Origin: Paenibacillaceae bacterium
GTDB taxonomy: Bacteria; Bacillota; Bacilli; Paenibacillales; NBRC-103111
Reading direction: 5' to 3'
Length of the DNA stretch: 64,000 nucleotides
Assembly (NCBI GenBank): GCA_029256185.1
Contig: JAQSYI010000040.1
Coordinates: 1 to 64,000, forward strand
Position 1 is the first letter of the stretch, and every line of letters begins with the position of its first letter. Shown here in pieces: positions 42,611 to 52,024 of the stretch. Made by a program: the position numbers and the translations under genes. Under the pieces are notes generated by a model, which was given only the letters and a program-made list of their open reading frames with translations, was not told the DNA's origin and made no database searches.

Positions 42611-42653
42611 CACACTCCCTCCCGCGAGTTCTGTCTCCCCTTCATATACCCGG

Positions 42654-44216
42654 TTAATTCTGCTGCCGCCTCCGGTACTCCTTGGGCGTCAATCCGCAGT
42701 ATTGCTTGAACAGCTTGGCAAAGTAGTTCGGCAGATCATACCCCACGATCCCCGATACCTCTGTTACATTCAAGCCGGTATTGGCGAGAAGCTGCTTCGC
42801 CTTCTCCATCCGCACCTCGATAAGGAAGGTGACGAAGCTGCGGCCGGTTTCCTTCTTGAACAGGTGGCTGAAATAAGCGGCGCTCAGATGGGCTTGGGCG
42901 GCAACCTCGGCCAAGTTCAACGGCTCGGCATAATGCTCTTCAATGTAGCGGATAGCTGTAACTACAGATCTGGTGCCATACTTCTTCTGCCAATCCGTCA
43001 ATACCTCCAGGAACTGATCCGTCTCTTCCGTCAGCCAGTCCTGCACCTTGGCCATGCCGCGGCATTCATGAAGCCGTTCGATCCTGGATGTTATAGCCTG
43101 GGGAGAATACTGCGCTCCCAGATGCCGCCGCGCCGTTTCCTGCAGGGCAAAGCCCAAAGACAAAGCCTCCATCTTCCACTCGTCTCCCGGGGAATTGCAG
43201 ATCGTATCTATTTGCTGCGCCAAGTACCGCTTCAACGCTTCCGTCTCTCCAGCCTGGATGAAGCCAGCCGTCTGGGCGGCAATCAGCTGCTGCCTCGCCC
43301 GGTTGACCGTCCCCGTCGGCGGCATTCCCTGCCCGTTAACATCCTGCTGCGTGTTCATCCGTTCCGCTGCTTCGCCCCTTGGCCTTCCAAGCAAGGATTC
43401 ATACAGATCGGCAAGCTGCCCGGGAGTACGGATTGTTGCAGCCTCACAGCAATCTGCTCTTAACCCGAGGAGCTGCCGCAAGGTAGCCGTAATGGCGCCG
43501 CACAGTTCTGTTTCCCGCTGCTGCTCTGTCTCCGTCATGAACAGGGCAAACCGGCCTGCCTCGATGATCATAAATCTCCCCGGCATGCCGTGGACCTCAA
43601 GCAACTCGCTGACGATATTCAGCACGGCAAACTGCAGAAGCGGCATATCCTTCTTCAGATATTGCTTGTGGGCCGGAAAATAATCCGTGATCTGCAAGAG
43701 AATCAACCGGCTCCCGCACAGCTCCCGCCCCAGGGATGCTGCCGCTTCAGGCCGGCAGGGCAGCCGAAGAAACATCTGCCGCAGGACAATGTCCTGCCGC
43801 TCGACCCGTTCGCTTTGCTCCCGGCAGCGCCGCTCCTGCTTCTCCGCCACAACCGCCGCTGCCTTATCCAGCGCAAGGCAGATATCCTGCTTGCTGCATG
43901 GTTTGACCAGCAGATCCATTGCCCCGTAGCGCAGGGCAGACTGGGCGTACTGAAAGTCCTGGAAGCCTGTAATGACAATTACCGCCACATCCGGATGCCG
44001 CTCCTTCACCCGCTTCAAGAGCTCCAGTCCGTCCATCAACGGCATGCGGATATCCGTGATGACCAGATCCGGCCTCATCTCCTCCACCAGCTGTTCCGCC
44101 TCCACACCGTTCTCCGCCTCGCCGCATACCTCCCACCCTGCCGCAAGCCCCGCGATCATCTTGGCCAGTCCCTTGCGGAACATGGGTTCATCCTCCACCA
44201 GCAGAATCTGCGCCAT
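42654..44216 (-). CDS. YesN-like response regulator, second pair
   Basis: About 520 residues. The receiver domain has LLVEDEPMFRKG, the phosphoacceptor Asp in LVITDIRMPLMDG and Lys in LLVKPCSKQD. A middle region of about 280 residues (helical, Arg/Leu-rich) is unassigned and longer than in the first pair. The C-terminal AraC domain (about 420-520) includes LNLAEVAAQAHLSAAYFSHLF and VTEVSGIVGYDLPNYF. The start at ATG 44216 has AGGAGG 8 bases upstream. It overlaps the kinase gene by 29 bases. Confidence 0.92.
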   Translation of the reverse strand: MAQILLVEDEPMFRKGLAKMIAGLAAGWEVCGEAENGVEAEQLVEEMRPDLVITDIRMPLMDGLELLKRVKERHPDVAVIVITGFQDFQYAQSALRYGAMDLLVKPCSKQDICLALDKAAAVVAEKQERRCREQSERVERQDIVLRQMFLRLPCRPEAAASLGRELCGSRLILLQITDYFPAHKQYLKKDMPLLQFAVLNIVSELLEVHGMPGRFMIIEAGRFALFMTETEQQRETELCGAITATLRQLLGLRADCCEAATIRTPGQLADLYESLLGRPRGEAAERMNTQQDVNGQGMPPTGTVNRARQQLIAAQTAGFIQAGETEALKRYLAQQIDTICNSPGDEWKMEALSLGFALQETARRHLGAQYSPQAITSRIERLHECRGMAKVQDWLTEETDQFLEVLTDWQKKYGTRSVVTAIRYIEEHYAEPLNLAEVAAQAHLSAAYFSHLFKKETGRSFVTFLIEVRMEKAKQLLANTGLNVTEVSGIVGYDLPNYFAKLFKQYCGLTPKEYRRRQQN

Positions 44217-46035
44217 TCTCCTCACCTCCTTCCTCCGAATCCGTGATAACCGGCAGCTTCAGACTCACCCGTGTCCCTTGGGGAAGAGCACTGATCTCCA
44301 GCCCGTACGGCTCACCATGGACCAAAAAAATCCGCCTGATCACATTGCGTATCCCGATACTCTCCCGTTCACGCCCCTTCATGTGCAGCGCCTGCTTGGC
44401 CAACAACCGGCTGACCGTCTCCGTTGTGATGCCGCAGCCGTTATCCTCAATCTCGATCCGCAGATCGCCAGCTTGCCGGCAAGCCCGAATCGCCAGCCGC
44501 TTCTCTCCCGTTTTGTCCCGGAAGCCATGGACGAACACATTCTCCACCAACGGCTGCAGCAAGAGCCGCTGCATCCTGCAACCTGCCAACTCTTCGTCCG
44601 ACTCGATATGGACCGAGAGATCGCTTCCGTAGCGGGCCTCCTGAATCGTAATATAATTGCGGATTTGGGCCAGCTCCTCTTGCAGCGTGCTGGGAGCGGA
44701 TACAGGGGCCAGCGAATACCGCAGCAGCTCCGACAGGCTGGTAATAAGAGATGCTGTCTCCTCGTCGTCGTACAACAGGATTATTTTCCAATAGATCGTG
44801 TTCAGTGCATTATGCAAAAAGTGAGGATTCAGTTGAGCCTGCAGCGCCTTTAATTCCGCTTCCTTCTCGCTGAGCTTGCTCACATACACCTCTTGGATCA
44901 GGGTATCGATATTCTCCACCATCCGGTTGAAGCTGTCCGTCAGGAATCCGAACTCGTCAGCAGAGGCTTTGGGAATGGCAACCTGCAGATTGCCCTCCCG
45001 GACCCGGTGCATGGCCTTCACCAACACCTGCAGGGGCTTCAGCAGCTTACCGCCCAGGACGGAAACGCTTATGGCCATGAGCAGGATGCTGATCAAACCG
45101 GAGATCAGCGCCAGCTTGTATACATTGCGTCCCTTTTTCTTAATCTCGGACAAGGAGACACCGCTGAGCAGCTTGAACGACCGGGGCTCATACACACTGG
45201 TAACGGACAGATAGTCCTCGCTGCTGTTTTGCTGAATGAAAGTGCCCTCTCCCTCCTCCAGCTCCGGCTGGAAATCCGTCTTCACCGGCGGCTCCTGGCT
45301 GTACAGCAGCCGGTTGTACTGGTCGTAGAGATAAGCACCCGTTGCCCGGTCAGCAATCAGCGGCTCAAGGGATTCAGCGAAGAAGGCCTCGTCAATGACC
45401 AGAATTATGGTCCCGTACACAATCTGCTGGGTGGTGGATTTCAATTTCCGGGCCGCCACCAGATAGGTGCTCTCGCCTATACGCTCGGAAGTATTCTTCA
45501 GCGTTGCCCGCTGCCAGACAATCTCCGCCGACGGGTTCACCATCCCCTGTTCCACTTGCTTATAGAATTCCGGGAACGGAGGCTGCACAGAAAGATTGGA
45601 CTGGCTGTAATACATGTTGTTGCCGCGCAGATCCGTAATGTACACCGCCTTGATGTGGGGAGTTTCGTTCTTGATGGGCAGCAGAATTCCCGCCAGCTCC
45701 CGCTCCAGCATAAAATTGCGGTAAGCCGCACTCTCCTGCTCCTTGGCCTCCGCCTCCATGTTAAGGATGATCTGCTCCACATACGGATGAAAAAAAACGA
45801 AATCCGTAATCCGGTACATATCCTGGAGCTTATACCCGATCTGCTCCATAGTCTGCTCACTGGTCTTCAGGTACTGATTGCTGATTTCCCCCTCGAACAG
45901 GTTCAGGTTGATCCGGTAAGAGACATACCCCGTGACCACCGAACACACTGTAATGATCACGGACAGGCTTATAATCAGCTTCATCTTAAAATGCTGCCGC
46001 ACATATTGGATGAACGGTCGCCGCTTCATCATCAT
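44188..46035 (-). CDS. YesM-like sensor histidine kinase, second pair
   Basis: This 615-residue kinase has a transmembrane helix (about 18-40), an extracellular Cache-like sensor (about 45-295), a second helix (about 300-322), HAMP, the phosphoacceptor His in LNPHFLHNALNTIY, and an ATPase domain (NVFVHGF, IEDNGCGI). A Glu/Gly-rich tail follows. The RBS GGAGGCATCC precedes three ATG codons in a row, so the exact start could shift by 1-2 codons. Confidence 0.92.
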   Translation of the reverse strand: MMMKRRPFIQYVRQHFKMKLIISLSVIITVCSVVTGYVSYRINLNLFEGEISNQYLKTSEQTMEQIGYKLQDMYRITDFVFFHPYVEQIILNMEAEAKEQESAAYRNFMLERELAGILLPIKNETPHIKAVYITDLRGNNMYYSQSNLSVQPPFPEFYKQVEQGMVNPSAEIVWQRATLKNTSERIGESTYLVAARKLKSTTQQIVYGTIILVIDEAFFAESLEPLIADRATGAYLYDQYNRLLYSQEPPVKTDFQPELEEGEGTFIQQNSSEDYLSVTSVYEPRSFKLLSGVSLSEIKKKGRNVYKLALISGLISILLMAISVSVLGGKLLKPLQVLVKAMHRVREGNLQVAIPKASADEFGFLTDSFNRMVENIDTLIQEVYVSKLSEKEAELKALQAQLNPHFLHNALNTIYWKIILLYDDEETASLITSLSELLRYSLAPVSAPSTLQEELAQIRNYITIQEARYGSDLSVHIESDEELAGCRMQRLLLQPLVENVFVHGFRDKTGEKRLAIRACRQAGDLRIEIEDNGCGITTETVSRLLAKQALHMKGRERESIGIRNVIRRIFLVHGEPYGLEISALPQGTRVSLKLPVITDSEEGGEENGADSAGGG

Positions 46036-46075
46036 GGATGCCTCCGGATTGAAAGCAGAATAAATCCTTTGTCAG

Positions 46076-46110
46076 CGAAAAAGCGGAGAAGCTGTTTCAA
46101 GCTTCTCCGC
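46076..46110 (-). terminator. Terminator upstream of the second kinase gene
   Basis: GCGGAGAAGC (46083-46092) and GCTTCTCCGC (46101-46110) form a perfect 10-bp stem. On the minus strand it is followed by UUUUUCGC. It ends the transcript of the gene at 46239. Confidence 0.85.
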
Positions 46111-46238
46111 CAAATACAGTCATATTCATTGTAGCACCATCCGCCGCGGGCCAAACAGCAAAAAATTAACGGCAAACGGATAAAATCTTTCGATCCTGGG
46201 GCAGACAGGCATGGCGCCGCGGAATCAAAGCAACAGAA

Positions 46239-47930
46239 CTATACACGCGCCCCTGCAGAAGAAGGAAGTTGTACACTGTTGGAGCGGAACCGCTCCAGGG
46301 TAGGGCCGGGGGCCGCGGACAGCGACACGGAGATCGTCTCTGCCCCGTATACTGCGGCAGCCTGGACCCGGCCGCTATTACCGGCAACCGCCACCTCCGG
46401 CAGCCGGCCGTCTTCATTGATGGCCAAGGCAAACAGCCAAACCGCCCGGGATACCGTATGAAAGTCGAAGGAAATCTCCTCTCCCGAGTAAACGACATAG
46501 TCGAGGTAAACCCCTTCCGCATCCCTGGAAGCCTCCAAACACAATTCAGCGTAATCCGCCTCCTCCAGCACCGGCTGAACCGCAAGGCGGACTCCGCCCA
46601 GCTGCAGCTCCGCGCGTTTGCCGTCCAGACAGACGGGATCGGGCAATTCTCCCACAGCGCCGCCTATGCGGAGCCTTATCCGCAGGTCATCCGCCCGGAA
46701 GCGGCCGTCGATCTTGTCCAGGTCGGAATGCCACGCTCCGTTATCGGTCAGCAGATTGAAGCCGAAGAGCGCCTCCGTCCGGTACTGGGCTCCTGCATAC
46801 ATCGCCGAGCAGAAATCCCGGCCGTTCATCAGGAACTGCAATTGCATATAAACCGCTCCGCCGGGGGTTTGCACGTAAGCAATGAGATTGCGGCGCTGGT
46901 TCCACATCACTCCCTTGTCGAAGGAACCCAGCGACAGCCGTTCATCCTGGTACAACGTAGCATACACCTGGTAGCCCGCCTGTTCTTCTGCCAGCGTAGG
47001 CTCCGCGAAGCTGCGGGGCTTGTTGGATGTGAACAGTCCCCGGTATTCTGCCGGACAGCGCACATTTTCCCCGAACTCGAAGGTTTCGTCTAACATGGCC
47101 TCCGCCAAAAACCCGTGCTGGTTCGGCGAGAGCATGGTGCGGTAGGTCCGGCTGTGGGGACCGCTCCATTCGCCTGTGCCGGCATGGTAATGCTCTCCTG
47201 CCATCCGCCAGGCCAAATCCAGCAGTTGGGACGCCAACGCTTTGGCCTCCGGCAAGGACGTTTCCTCATGGATGCTGTGCAGCTCCCGGATAGCGATAGG
47301 CGTATAATCGGGACTGTTGTACTCGGAGAAGGTGCCGATCCCGAAGGTAAAATCATAGAAGCGCTTCAGCCGCGACAGCCCGTAATCCCGGAATAGGCCC
47401 TCTCCCAGCAGCTCGCCTCCCACAAGAGTGACGAATGCGCCCATGATGGCGATATTGGTGTAGTGGGGTCCCATATTGCGCTTGATAATCGCCCGGCAGG
47501 CATGGGCGATGGCCTCACGGATCTGCCGGACCAGCCCGGCAGAAAGTCTGTCCCCGTGCTTCCGCAGAACAAGAATCAGCCGCTTGCCGTGGAAATCGGC
47601 CATATTCCAATCCGGACGGTCCATCTCATCAAGCGGCTCTTCATAGAAGTATGGCCAGATGCCATAGGTATCCCTTGCGGGATCGCGATCCTGCTGCAGC
47701 ACCACTGTGTGCAGGATCAAGGATGCCCGTTCCAGATCGGCTTGCTCCCCTGTTTCCAGCAGATCGAAGGCATAGTTGGAGGAGCCCAGCAGATGGTATA
47801 CCTCGGGATGCCGATCAGGCTTTAGCGCGGTATGATAAGTAGCAGTCAGCGGCATTCTCAGCAATTTCACCTCCGGGTCGTAAGAAAGCCCGCGCGTACG
47901 GAGGGTTTCCAGCAATTCTGCTCTGTTCAT
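46239..47930 (-). CDS. Unrecognised 563-residue protein, possibly a glycan lyase or hydrolase fold
   Basis: No signal peptide. Residues about 1-330 are helix-rich with aromatic motifs (YGIWPYFYEEPLDEMDRPDWNM, NMGPHYTNIAIMG, TFSEYNSPDYTPIAIREL) like an alpha/alpha toroid. The remainder is beta-rich (GRDFCSAMYAGAQ, YDYVVYSGEEISFDFHTVSR-type strands). This order resembles heparinase II/III-like or related lyases, but I cannot name a family or assign catalytic residues. The start at ATG 47930 has AAGGAGATTAACC upstream; the frame extends to 48038 without an RBS. Its place before a sugar-sensing pair suggests cytoplasmic oligosaccharide processing. Confidence 0.75.
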   Translation of the reverse strand: MNRAELLETLRTRGLSYDPEVKLLRMPLTATYHTALKPDRHPEVYHLLGSSNYAFDLLETGEQADLERASLILHTVVLQQDRDPARDTYGIWPYFYEEPLDEMDRPDWNMADFHGKRLILVLRKHGDRLSAGLVRQIREAIAHACRAIIKRNMGPHYTNIAIMGAFVTLVGGELLGEGLFRDYGLSRLKRFYDFTFGIGTFSEYNSPDYTPIAIRELHSIHEETSLPEAKALASQLLDLAWRMAGEHYHAGTGEWSGPHSRTYRTMLSPNQHGFLAEAMLDETFEFGENVRCPAEYRGLFTSNKPRSFAEPTLAEEQAGYQVYATLYQDERLSLGSFDKGVMWNQRRNLIAYVQTPGGAVYMQLQFLMNGRDFCSAMYAGAQYRTEALFGFNLLTDNGAWHSDLDKIDGRFRADDLRIRLRIGGAVGELPDPVCLDGKRAELQLGGVRLAVQPVLEEADYAELCLEASRDAEGVYLDYVVYSGEEISFDFHTVSRAVWLFALAINEDGRLPEVAVAGNSGRVQAAAVYGAETISVSLSAAPGPTLERFRSNSVQLPSSAGARV

Positions 47931-48103
47931 GGTTAATCTCCTTTGTATGCCCGCCCAAGCGACGTGAAGCTCCGGAGTTTTACCGGAAAGCTTGGGACAG
48001 GTCCCAGTAAAGTCGGCAATTACTGCAGCCACCTTCACTCTAGCATTAGTATCCTGTATACTCTTGGCCTATTGTCCTCAAAAAGTGGGGAAATGTGCAC
48101 TCA

Positions 48104-48143
48104 GCAAAAAGATCCCCTGCGGGAGCGCTCCCGGGAGGATCTT
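48104..48143 (-). terminator. Terminator after the carboxynorspermidine decarboxylase gene
   Basis: AAGATCC (48109-48115) pairs with GGATCTT (48137-48143), with a GCGGGAGCGCTCCCG palindrome between. The minus strand reads into UUUUU (48106-48110 on plus). It is 12 bp after the stop codon. Confidence 0.8.
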
Positions 48144-48154
48144 GCAGCAGTTGG

Positions 48155-49294
48155 TTATGACAAGCGAATTTGATAATCGTCGTATCCGAATTGGCGGATC
48201 ACCCTGCTGCCTTCCTCATCGTTGTAGGTGGCAATGGCAGGCAGGTTCACGCCGTTAAACATATTGGTCTTGACCATGGAATAGATGGCCATATCCGTGA
48301 ATACCAAGCGGTCGCCGGGCTTAAGCGGCTCCGGGAAGGAATAATCCCCGATCACGTCTCCGGCCAAGCAGGTTAACCCGCCCAGCCTGTAAGTATGGGG
48401 ATATTCTTCCGGAAATCCCGCGCCGATCACTTCCGGCCGGTAGGGCATCTCCAGCACATCGGGCATATGGCAGGCCGCCGAGGTGTCCAGAATGGCAATG
48501 TTCATCCCGTTGTCCACAATATCAAGCACGGTAGCCACCAGGAATCCGGTGTTCAGCGCTACCGCCTCTCCAGGCTCCAGATAGATCTTCAGATCATAGG
48601 TCTCCTGCAGATGCTTGATCGTGGCCACCAGCGTCTCAATATCGTAATCGGCGCGGGTGATATGATGTCCGCCGCCCATATTGAGCCACTTGAGCTTATG
48701 CAGATGCTCGCCGAATTTCTCCTCGATCACCTTCACAGTACGGGCAAGGGTATCGGAGTTCTGTTGGCACAGGGTATGGAAGTGCAGCCCGTCAATGCCG
48801 TCAAGCTCATCAGGACGGAATTGGTCCAGCGTAACCCCCAGCCGCGAATGCTTATAGCAGGGATCATAGATGGGGGTCTTGCCTTCCGAATACTCCGGAT
48901 TGACGCGGATGCCGCATTCAATGGTTTTGCCGGCGACACTCTTCACCTTATCCTTGAACCGGTTCCACTGGTTAAACGAGTTGAACACGAGATGATCGCA
49001 GTATTGCAGAAGCTCATCAAATTCCGCATCCACATAAGCCGGAGCATAGGCATGAACCTCCTTGCCCATCTTCTCATAGCCCAGTCTGGCCTCATGCAGG
49101 GAGCTGGATGTCACGCCCTTCAGATATTGGCCTACCAGGGGGAATACGGCGTGCATGGAGAAGCCCTTCAACGCCAGCAGAATGCTTGCGCCGGTGCGCT
49201 GCTGGACAGAGTCCAGAACCTCCAGATTCTTCTTAAGCAGTCTTTCATCAACAATGAAGCAGGGCGACGGCAGGGCGTGAAAGTCGATGCTCAT
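48155..49294 (-). CDS. nspC: Carboxynorspermidine/carboxyspermidine decarboxylase
   Basis: This 379-residue PLP enzyme of the alanine racemase/ornithine decarboxylase fold III has the PLP lysine in LLALKGFSMHAVFP (about residue 43), LHFHTLCQQN, the glycine loop MGGGHHI, GEAVALN and the C-terminal catalytic region LDTSAACHMPDVLEMPYRP. It decarboxylates carboxynorspermidine or carboxyspermidine to the polyamine. It follows the dehydrogenase gene by 15 bp as an operon. Which product is made depends on whether diaminopropane or putrescine is the substrate; putrescine is supported by aguAB in this window. Confidence 0.93.
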   Translation of the reverse strand: MSIDFHALPSPCFIVDERLLKKNLEVLDSVQQRTGASILLALKGFSMHAVFPLVGQYLKGVTSSSLHEARLGYEKMGKEVHAYAPAYVDAEFDELLQYCDHLVFNSFNQWNRFKDKVKSVAGKTIECGIRVNPEYSEGKTPIYDPCYKHSRLGVTLDQFRPDELDGIDGLHFHTLCQQNSDTLARTVKVIEEKFGEHLHKLKWLNMGGGHHITRADYDIETLVATIKHLQETYDLKIYLEPGEAVALNTGFLVATVLDIVDNGMNIAILDTSAACHMPDVLEMPYRPEVIGAGFPEEYPHTYRLGGLTCLAGDVIGDYSFPEPLKPGDRLVFTDMAIYSMVKTNMFNGVNLPAIATYNDEEGSRVIRQFGYDDYQIRLS

Positions 49295-49309
49295 CTCTTT
49301 TTCGCCGCC

Positions 49310-50515
49310 TCAGTCAAGCAGGGTTGGCGAGAAATCTTCCTGCCAAGGCAGCCCGTACTTGTTCAGCGCATCCATAAACGGATCGGGATCGAACTCTTCC
49401 ACGTTGTACACGCCGGGCTTCTTCCAGATGCCCTTCAGGATCATCATGGCTCCGATCATCGCCGGAACGCCGGTGGTATAGGAGATCGCCTGGGAGCCAA
49501 CCTCGGCATAGCACTCCTCATGTACACATACGTTGTAGACATAGTAAGTCTTAGGCTTCCCGTCCTTGATCCCTTGGATGATGCAGCCGATATTGGTCTT
49601 GCCCTTGGTTCTTGGCCCAAGAGAAGCCGGGTCCGGCAGAATCGCTTTCAGGAATTGCAGCGGAATGATCTGCTTGCCTTCGAATTCAATGGGCTCGATG
49701 GAGGTCATGCCCACGTTCTCCAGCACCTTCAGATGGTTTAAGTAATTGTCGGAGAAGGTCATCCAGAAGCGGATTTTCTTCAGGCCTTTGATATTGACGG
49801 CCAGAGATTCCAACTCTTCATGATACAGCAGGTAAATATTCTTCGGTCCGATCTCCGGCAGGTCGTAGGTCTCCTTCATGGACAACGGCGCAGTTTCAAT
49901 CCACTCGCCATTCTCCCAATAACGGCCGTTGGCGGTGATTTCACGGATATTGATCTCCGGGTTGAAGTTGGTGGCGAACGGATAGCCGTGATCGCCTGCA
50001 TTGGCATCTACGATGTCAATGGTGTGAATCTCGTCAAAGTAGTGCTTCTGGGCGTAAGCCACAAACACACCGGTCACACCCGGGTCAAAACCGCTGCCCA
50101 ACAATGCTGTAATCCCGGCCTTCTCGAACTTCTCACGATACGCCCACTGCCATTTATATTCAAATTTAGGTGTCTCCGGCGGCTCATAATTAGCGGTGTC
50201 CACATAATGCACACCTGTTGCGAGGCAGGCGTCCATAATGGTCAAGTCCTGGTACGGGAGCGCGACATTAATGACAACATCTGGCCCAAAGCTCTTGATA
50301 AGGTCGATGACCTCGTCCGTATTATCGGCGTCAATCTGAGCAGTATGGATAATTGTGCGGCCACCGCTTAATTTCTCCTTCAGGGCATCACACTTTGCAA
50401 CAGTCCGGCTGGCAATACATATTTCCTCGAATACGTCCGGATTCTGGCAGCATTTATGAACAACTACACTTGCAACGCCGCCAGCGCCAATAATAAGAGC
50501 TTTTCCCAATTCCAT
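49310..50515 (-). CDS. Saccharopine dehydrogenase-family carboxy(nor)spermidine dehydrogenase
   Basis: About 401 residues with an N-terminal NAD(P)-binding Rossmann motif (GKALIIGAGGVASVVVHKC), AGITALLGSGFDPGVTGVFVAY and a C-terminal substrate domain. It reductively condenses aspartate semialdehyde with a diamine to give carboxyspermidine or carboxynorspermidine. I use ATG 50515: it begins with the family-typical MELGKALIIG and has GGAGG just upstream, though spacing is short (2 bases). A TTG at 50551 lies at the predicted transcription start. It is first in the operon with nspC. Confidence 0.92.
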   Translation of the reverse strand: MELGKALIIGAGGVASVVVHKCCQNPDVFEEICIASRTVAKCDALKEKLSGGRTIIHTAQIDADNTDEVIDLIKSFGPDVVINVALPYQDLTIMDACLATGVHYVDTANYEPPETPKFEYKWQWAYREKFEKAGITALLGSGFDPGVTGVFVAYAQKHYFDEIHTIDIVDANAGDHGYPFATNFNPEINIREITANGRYWENGEWIETAPLSMKETYDLPEIGPKNIYLLYHEELESLAVNIKGLKKIRFWMTFSDNYLNHLKVLENVGMTSIEPIEFEGKQIIPLQFLKAILPDPASLGPRTKGKTNIGCIIQGIKDGKPKTYYVYNVCVHEECYAEVGSQAISYTTGVPAMIGAMMILKGIWKKPGVYNVEEFDPDPFMDALNKYGLPWQEDFSPTLLD

Positions 50516-50559
50516 AACCTCCACATTCCATATTTCCACATGGGAATTCAAACAGGATG

Positions 50560-50588
50560 ATTATACAGAAAATGCTGCGAATTATCAA
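50560..50588 (-). promoter_or_regulatory. Promoter of the polyamine dehydrogenase-decarboxylase operon
   Basis: TTGATA (50583-50588) and a perfect TATAAT (50560-50565) are separated by 17 bases on the minus strand. Transcription should begin near 50553, leaving a leader of about 38 bases. Confidence 0.75.
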
Positions 50589-50764
50589 GAAAAACGGCAA
50601 AGAATACGCCATCTTATTAAATTCTTCACATGTTTCTGATAAATCCCTTAATCATTCGTTAAAATGCTCCGGTTTACACCGTTTTGTTCGGGAAATCCCA
50701 TCCTACCTGCCTATGCAAAACAGCTTCTGTTTGTGCCTGCAGCCGGCCGGTTAGCCCGTCCGGA

Positions 50765-50959
50765 TTATTCTATAATCTGTTTTACCCGCCCTACGATTCC
50801 TCCAACCAGTTGAACCTTGATTCCATGAGGATGGTTGGCGCTGTTGGTCAGGAGTCTGGCCACGGTGCCCTCCGTCAGCTTTCCTGTAGGCTGATCCTGC
50901 TTCTGCACTACCAAGACCCGCATCCCCGGTTTAATCTGATCCCGCTTGGTTCCATCCAT
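50765..50959 (-). CDS. ywbE: YwbE-family protein
   Basis: This 64-residue protein matches the small YwbE/DUF2196 family: RDQIKPGMRVLVVQKQDQ, PTGKLTEGTVARLLTNS, HPHGIKVQLVGGIVGRVKQI. It looks like a small SH3-like or KOW-like beta barrel; no biochemical role is established. The start at ATG 50959 matches the usual family length; the frame extends to 50986. Confidence 0.88.
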   Translation of the reverse strand: MDGTKRDQIKPGMRVLVVQKQDQPTGKLTEGTVARLLTNSANHPHGIKVQLVGGIVGRVKQIIE

Positions 50960-51060
50960 TAGCCTGCACCGCCTTAAATAATTCACTGACTGTAAGAAAG
51001 CAACCGGCAGTTGCTCTTGCTCCCCCTAACGGGCATGGGCACTCTCCAAGCCGTCCTTTC

Positions 51061-51090
51061 AAAAAGCCATGGCAGACCGCCATGGCTTTT
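51061..51090. terminator. Bidirectional terminator hairpin
   Basis: AAAAGCCATGGC (51062-51073) and GCCATGGCTTTT (51079-51090) form a perfect 12-bp stem with a 5-base loop, with A/T runs on both sides. It ends the small gene at 51109 on the minus strand. Confidence 0.85.
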
Positions 51091-51108
51091 AAAGAGGAAC
51101 CGTTCTTC

Positions 51109-51321
51109 CTATACACCCGTTCTTCGCTTTTGGTTATTAATTTTCTTGGTCATCTGGCTCTTCATTTTCTGAGCCTCCGTAGACTGGTGGTTCTTGCCGC
51201 CTTTATTCTGGTTCTGGGCCTGCTTCTTGCGTTCCAGCATCCGCTTGGCGGCTTCCGCCAGCCCGGTTTTCTTCACCTCTCCGGCATTGGCGGCTTCCGT
51301 GTTGGTATTCTCCGTGTTCAT
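51109..51321 (-). CDS. Small basic protein of unknown function
   Basis: About 70 residues, hydrophilic, rich in Lys, Gln, Asn and Ala. A predicted amphipathic helix (VKKTGLAEAAKRMLERKKQ) is followed by a disordered basic tail ending NNQKRRTGV. I do not recognise it. The charge suggests nucleic-acid or spore-related binding, which is inference only. The start at ATG 51321 has AGAGGTGATCCT upstream; a start at 51363 lacks one. A strong terminator follows the stop codon. Confidence 0.7.
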   Translation of the reverse strand: MNTENTNTEAANAGEVKKTGLAEAAKRMLERKKQAQNQNKGGKNHQSTEAQKMKSQMTKKINNQKRRTGV

Positions 51322-51470
51322 AGGATCACCTCTATCAAAGTTCTTCATACGTGATTGATGCAATCACAGTAACCATCATATTATGCCGCAAGAGCCTGTT
51401 CAACAGCCAACTTTATTTATAGCAGAAGTCTCTTGGCAACAAACAGAAGTCTCTGGTCCTATACTCCCGG

Positions 51471-51743
51471 TCAATAATCGCGGACGACTCTGCCTTTCTC
51501 ATCCAGGGTGAACTTGGCTTTGCGGACCACGCCCTCCTTGGTCATCCGCAGCACCCGTTTGGCAGGATCGGATGCATCAATCTCCGTTTTCCAGCCGCCG
51601 CTGTTCACCAGCTTGTATATTTGGTCGAAATCCATCTCTTTATATCCATAAAAGCCGCTAAGTCCAGCCCATTTTTTCAATTGCACCTTGACCCGTAACT
51701 CCAGCTTCTCAATACCTGCATCATTCAGGATCATTCTTGTCAT
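51471..51743 (-). CDS. Small hypothetical protein
   Basis: About 90 residues, mixed alpha/beta, without signal or membrane segments. Visible stretches are LELRVKVQLKKWAGLSGFYG, MDFDQIYKLVNSGGWK and a repeated strand pattern ending KFTLDEKGRVVRDY. I do not recognise the family. The ATG at 51743 follows GGAG closely; a GTG at 51746 or ATG at 51731 are alternatives. It stands alone between the small basic gene and htpG. Confidence 0.65.
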   Translation of the reverse strand: MTRMILNDAGIEKLELRVKVQLKKWAGLSGFYGYKEMDFDQIYKLVNSGGWKTEIDASDPAKRVLRMTKEGVVRKAKFTLDEKGRVVRDY

Positions 51744-51975
51744 CACTCCATCGGCTCAGTTTTTAATCCACCCGTATCTCCATTTGCGAATGATGTGAAG
51801 CAATAAGCATAGCTTCCGGCCCTTCCCCATTATCATACCAATATTATCCTCAATAGTACACTTGTCCCGGAAAAGTTCCCCGCGCCGCGCGGCAGGCTGA
51901 TGCATCCTCCCCACGCAAGCCTGTCCTGCCAATGCAGCGCCTGTTGATCATGACGGAACGGCGCATTTTCGCGTC

Positions 51976-52002
51976 AAAAAGCCCACCCCATTGGGATGAG
52001 CT
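51976..52002 (-). terminator. Terminator after htpG
   Basis: An imperfect stem (AAGCCCACCCC with GGGATGAGCTT, two mismatches) around ATT. On the minus strand it ends in a run of U residues (51976-51980 on plus). It lies about 20 bp after the htpG stop. Confidence 0.6.
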
Positions 52003-52024
52003 TGTATAGTGCAGCGAAATCATA

